Positions 5,567 to 7,962 of a stretch of 7,962 nucleotides of DNA are shown here, piece after piece; the first letter of the stretch is position 1, and the number at the start of each line of letters is the position of its first letter. Source of the DNA: Ruminococcaceae bacterium UBA1865 (GTDB lineage Bacteria; Bacillota; Clostridia; Oscillospirales; Acutalibacteraceae); the NCBI GenBank assembly GCA_002338255.1, contig DDHX01000064.1, positions 88,396 through 96,357 of the forward strand. The letters are read 5' to 3'. The notes under the pieces were generated by a model. It did not search any database, was not told the DNA's origin, and saw only the letters and a program-made list of their open reading frames with translations. The translations under genes were made by a program, and so were the position numbers.

Positions 5567-6490
5567 ATGATAGATAATACAGAGGAGAAGTCGGCATTTA
5601 TTGCCATAGTGGGCCGTCCGAATGTCGGAAAATCCTCACTTTTAAATGCAATGCTCGGCCAAAAGGTCGCAATTGTTTCAAACAAGCCCCAAACAACGCG
5701 CACACGGATTATGGGCGTTTTAACACGCGGGCCGTATCAGCTTGTTTTTATTGACACACCCGGCCTTTTAAAGCCCCACAACCGGCTTGGTGAATACATG
5801 GTGAAATCCGTAACCGAGTCCGTTTCGGGTGTTGACGCGTGCCTTTTGGTGATTGAAGCCGGCAAGAAAATATCCCCCGCCGACCTGGAACTAATTGAAA
5901 AATTCAAGTCGCTCGAAATGCCGGCCGTTTTGGCAATCAATAAAATTGATTTGCTGTCCGACAAAAGCGCTTTGATTGCCCAAATCACCGAGATCTCCGA
6001 ACTTTACAGCTTTGAGGCTGTGGTGCCGATTTCTGCGATTGACGGCAACGGCGTAAAGGACCTGACGGCTGAGCTCGAAAAGCTTGCAATGCCGGGCGGG
6101 CACTTTTTTGACGAGGATACATTAACAGACCAGCCCGAGCGCGTTTTGGCGGGTGAGATTGTGCGGGAAAAGCTGCTTCGCCTATGCAGCAAAGAGGTTC
6201 CGCACGGGATTGCGGTCGTGGTCGAGAAGATGCGCGAGCGTGAAGATAAAAGTAATATCACCGATATTGAAGCTACTATTTACTGCGAAAAAGAGAGCCA
6301 CAAGGGTATTGTAATCGGCAAAGACGGTGCAATGCTTAAAAAAGTGGGCACAATGGCTCGCGGCGATATGGAACGCTTTTTCGATTGCAAAATCAACTTA
6401 AAACTATGGGTTAAAGTCAAAGAGGACTGGCGTAACCGTGCCGCAGCTTTGCGCAGTATGGGCTTTGACAGTAACAGCTTTAACAAATAA
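5567..6490 (+). CDS. era: GTPase Era (30S ribosome assembly)
   Basis: 307 residues, close to the usual 300. ATG 5567 has GGAG (5555-5558), 8 bases upstream and abutting the dgkA stop. All GTPase motifs are visible: G1 GRPNVGKS (16-23), the G2-region TTRTR (43-47), G3 DTPG (63-66), G4 NKID (125-128) and G5 SAID (156-159). The C-terminal KH domain follows, with the RNA-binding GKDG loop (251-254) and 'WVKVKEDWRNR' near 281-291. Era binds the 3' end of 16S rRNA during 30S maturation and is a peripheral membrane-associated GTPase. Its place with ybeY and phoH makes an rRNA-processing cluster. In Bacillus, cdd lies between dgkA and era; here the 12-base gap leaves no room for it. Confidence 0.98.
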   Translation: MIDNTEEKSAFIAIVGRPNVGKSSLLNAMLGQKVAIVSNKPQTTRTRIMGVLTRGPYQLVFIDTPGLLKPHNRLGEYMVKSVTESVSGVDACLLVIEAGKKISPADLELIEKFKSLEMPAVLAINKIDLLSDKSALIAQITEISELYSFEAVVPISAIDGNGVKDLTAELEKLAMPGGHFFDEDTLTDQPERVLAGEIVREKLLRLCSKEVPHGIAVVVEKMREREDKSNITDIEATIYCEKESHKGIVIGKDGAMLKKVGTMARGDMERFFDCKINLKLWVKVKEDWRNRAAALRSMGFDSNSFNK

Positions 6491-6541
6491 CGTAAAGCAT
6501 ATTTTCACTGAATAATTTGTAATATTTTGGGTTTAATTCAT

Positions 6542-6613
6542 ATATTTACCGCTCATATAACCCTGCTAAAGGCGAATACTTAGAGTAGCAAAAGAAAAGG
6601 GAGCGGTGAATAT
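6542..6613 (+). promoter_or_regulatory. Leader hairpin covering the yqzL translation start
   Basis: ATATTTACCGCTC (6542-6554) pairs along its full length with GAGCGGTGAATAT (6601-6613): 12 Watson-Crick pairs and one G-U, with no bulge. The right arm contains the last three bases of the GGGAG Shine-Dalgarno (6599-6603) and the first two bases of the yqzL ATG (6612-6614). The 46-base loop holds a second small stem, TGCTA/TAGCA (6564-6568/6586-6590). If formed in RNA, it would hide the start of yqzL. It does not match any riboswitch core I know. The structure is read directly from the sequence; its regulatory role is inferred. Confidence 0.6.
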
Positions 6614-6776
6614 GGATGAAAAAACAGCGTGGAATTGCTTTCAAAATACGGGCAATGTCAGCGATTATTTGATTTACAGCCAATGTAAGCACTATGACGA
6701 GGAATTGCAAATGCGGGAGGACCCGAATGCAGATAGAGACCAACGGCTTGGTTATCCTGGAGAAGAGCGTGGGTGA
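6612..6776 (+). CDS. yqzL: YqzL family small protein
   Basis: 54 residues, ATG 6612, ribosome binding site AAGGGAG (6597-6603) 8 bases upstream. The N-terminal half, 'AWNCFQNTGNVSDYLIYSQ' (residues 6-24), resembles the YqzL pattern of a Trp-x-x-Phe then Thr-Gly then Tyr-Leu (W7, F10, T13-G14, Y19-L20). YqzL is a short uncharacterised protein encoded between era and recO in Bacillus, exactly the position here. The function is unknown. The second half (from about residue 34) is hydrophilic, less typical, and overlaps the start of recO by 50 bases in another frame. It is too short to be seen by many gene finders. The position is as strong as the sequence match in making this call. Confidence 0.8.
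   Translation: MDEKTAWNCFQNTGNVSDYLIYSQCKHYDEELQMREDPNADRDQRLGYPGEERG
6715..6720 (+). promoter_or_regulatory. Ribosome binding site of recO within yqzL
   Basis: GGGAGG lies 6 bases before ATG 6727, inside the yqzL reading frame. It rules out the upstream in-frame ATG at 6694 as the recO start, since that codon precedes the site. Confidence 0.8.
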
Positions 6777-7473
6777 AAGCGATCGGCTTGTGACCATTTT
6801 AACGCGTGAAGAAGGCGTTGTGCACGCCTTTGCTCAACAGGCAAAAAAAATCAAAAGCAATAAACTTTCAGCCACTCAGCTTTTCAGTTATTCCCGCTTC
6901 ACTATTTTTAAGGGGCGGGATAAATACATAATTGATGACGCTCAATCCATTGAAGTCTTTTTTGACCTCCGGCGGGATATTGAGCGCCTTTCCCTTGCCC
7001 AATATTTTTGCGAGCTTGCGGGTGCGCTTGCTCCACAAGAAGCCGAGGCCGGGGATTTTTTACGTTTAGTTCTGAATGCATTCCACTTTCTGTGCAAGGG
7101 TATAAAGCCCAATTTGCTGATTAAAGCAATTGTGGAGATGCGGATGCTTTCGCTTGCGGGCTATATGCCAGACTTGGTCTGCTGTGCCGGCTGTTCCTGC
7201 TACGAAGCTGATGAAATGTATTTTTTGCCCCGAAGAGGCTTGATTTATTGCGGGGATTGTTTTCAACCCTCTGCTGAGCCAATGGTGAAATTGAGCCGCG
7301 GCGCAATGACCGGTCTGCGCCATACGATTTATGCCGACTTTGAAAAACTGTTTTCTTTCAGCCTGTCTCCGCAAGGACTGAAGGAACTTTCAAGTGCGAG
7401 CGAGTTATATGTTTTAACCACATTGGAGCGCAGTTTTAACACACTCGATTTTTACCGGCAGATGAAAACATAA
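6727..7473 (+). CDS. recO: DNA repair protein RecO
   Basis: 248 residues from ATG 6727, the start chosen by the GGGAGG site and by fit to the family, which begins near 'ETNGLVILEKSVGESDRLVTILT'. Residues 1-80 form the N-terminal OB-fold that binds DNA. A helical domain follows. The zinc-binding element has C153-x2-C156 and C175-x2-C178 (CAGC and CGDC); extra cysteines at 152 and 158 flank the first pair. RecO works with RecR (and RecF) to load RecA on SSB-coated single-stranded DNA and to anneal strands. The start lies within yqzL, so translation of the two is likely coupled. RecO after era/yqzL is the standard Firmicute order. Length is typical (about 240-260). Confidence 0.95.
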   Translation: MQIETNGLVILEKSVGESDRLVTILTREEGVVHAFAQQAKKIKSNKLSATQLFSYSRFTIFKGRDKYIIDDAQSIEVFFDLRRDIERLSLAQYFCELAGALAPQEAEAGDFLRLVLNAFHFLCKGIKPNLLIKAIVEMRMLSLAGYMPDLVCCAGCSCYEADEMYFLPRRGLIYCGDCFQPSAEPMVKLSRGAMTGLRHTIYADFEKLFSFSLSPQGLKELSSASELYVLTTLERSFNTLDFYRQMKT

Positions 7474-7492
7474 GGATTGCGAGGAAAATCCC

Positions 7493-7962
7493 TTGAAACA
7501 AAAAAGTGCCCTCCGCGCAGCGTTTCCGCACACCATTCCGGTGATGCTCGGCTACCTTTTTTTAGGTGCCGCTTTCGGAATTCTGCTGAGCAGTAAAGGT
7601 TACCACTGGGGCTGGGCGGTACTGATGAGCGTATTTATTTACGCCGGCTCCATGCAGTTTGTAGCGATTGGCATCTTAACCGGCCCGTTCCTGCCGCTTC
7701 AGGCGGTGTTGATGACGTTGATGGTGAATGCAAGACATGCTTTTTACGGTATTTCTATGCTGACAAAGCTAAAAAATATGGGCAAAAAGAAACCCTACAT
7801 GATATTCTCGCTGACGGACGAAACATTTTCGCTTTTGTGTAGTGCCAAAGCGCCGCAGGGAGTGGATAAAAACTGGTTTCTGTTTTTTATTTCCCTCTTA
7901 GACCAAATTTACTGGGTGATCGGCTCCGCGGCGGGCGGCATTATCGGCTCGCTTGTTTCATT
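7493..7962 (+). CDS. azlC: AzlC family branched-chain amino acid permease subunit, N-terminal part
   Basis: Open from TTG 7493 to the right edge (156 full codons); the 3' end is outside the window. GAGG (7481-7484) lies 8 bases before the TTG, and the first ATG in frame is 17 codons further in, too late for the family. AzlC features are clear: 'AFPHTIPVMLGYLFLGAAFG', then 'YAGSMQFVAIG', 'NARHAFYGISM' and 'SLTDETFSL', with several membrane helices (about 14-32, 41-60, 66-77). About 230 residues are expected in full. Family knowledge: AzlC and the small AzlD form an exporter for branched-chain amino acids and analogues, so azlD would be expected just beyond the window. It begins 19 bases after recO with no terminator between, so it may be cotranscribed. 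Confidence 0.9.
   Translation, partial: MKQKSALRAAFPHTIPVMLGYLFLGAAFGILLSSKGYHWGWAVLMSVFIYAGSMQFVAIGILTGPFLPLQAVLMTLMVNARHAFYGISMLTKLKNMGKKKPYMIFSLTDETFSLLCSAKAPQGVDKNWFLFFISLLDQIYWVIGSAAGGIIGSLVS

Noticed and set aside
5212..5703. 163-codon minus-strand open frame across dgkA and era.
   Set aside because: It is antisense to two genes with intact catalytic motifs and has no family resemblance.
6497..6503. GCATATT, a perfect match to the sigma-E -35, after era.
   Set aside because: No CATACAAT-like -10 is found 14-15 bases downstream, so it is not called as a promoter.
6529..6563. GGGTT/AACCC arms with inner ATAT/ATAT upstream of yqzL.
   Set aside because: It is asymmetrical and short, and conflicts with the much longer 6542-6554/6601-6613 pairing.
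6548..6607. Resemblance to a purine riboswitch: a P1-like stem followed by CTCATATAA at 6552-6560.
   Set aside because: The rest of the purine core (the TTTCTACC, CCGTAAA and GACTA junction elements) is missing, and the gene that follows is not a purine gene.
1..7962. CRISPR arrays, tRNA/rRNA genes, insertion sequences, phage or defence genes.
   Set aside because: No direct-repeat arrays, cloverleaf-like segments, transposase motifs or inverted-repeat ends were seen; the window reads as core chromosome.

Overview
The window looks like a chromosomal core-genome segment from an endospore-forming, low-to-mid GC Firmicute of the class Clostridia. A member of the Oscillospirales/Ruminococcaceae group is my best guess, from gene content and protein style only. 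Three lines of evidence support this: a ylbJ/yqfC/yqfD sporulation set, the Bacillus/Clostridium gene order phoH-ybeY-dgkA-era-yqzL-recO, and strong AGGAGG-type ribosome binding sites combined with TTG starts.

Layout. Positions 1-342 hold the C-terminal end of a DEAD-box RNA helicase. A strong bidirectional hairpin terminator (344-385) separates it from a convergent leftward pair: a 73-residue four-cysteine protein (398-619) with its own promoter, and the membrane protein YlbJ (710-1768). About 270 bp of divergent spacer (1769-2037) carries a dyad and a promoter-like element. From there everything reads rightward: yqfC (TTG start, 2038), yqfD, a 114-bp spacer with a promoter, phoH, ybeY, dgkA (TTG start), era, a 121-bp spacer with a large hairpin, yqzL, recO, and a truncated azlC (TTG start) that runs off the right edge.

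How the genes fit together. YlbJ and YqfC/YqfD belong to families under mother-cell sporulation control (sigma-E) in Bacillus, and here they diverge from one intergenic region. PhoH-YbeY-DgkA-Era-YqzL-RecO is the conserved housekeeping cluster: RNA/ribosome maturation (PhoH-like ATPase, YbeY endonuclease, Era GTPase), lipid carrier or diacylglycerol phosphorylation (DgkA), and recombinational repair (RecO). Compared with the Bacillus order as I recall it, the HD-family gene pgpH (yqfF) between phoH and ybeY and the cytidine deaminase gene cdd between dgkA and era are both absent, and azlC rather than glyQS follows recO.

I found no wholly new system. The items most worth a second look are a 13-bp leader stem that would cover part of the ribosome binding site and the start codon of yqzL, the 50-nt yqzL/recO overlap, the small four-cysteine protein, and the dyads at the yqfC and phoH promoters.
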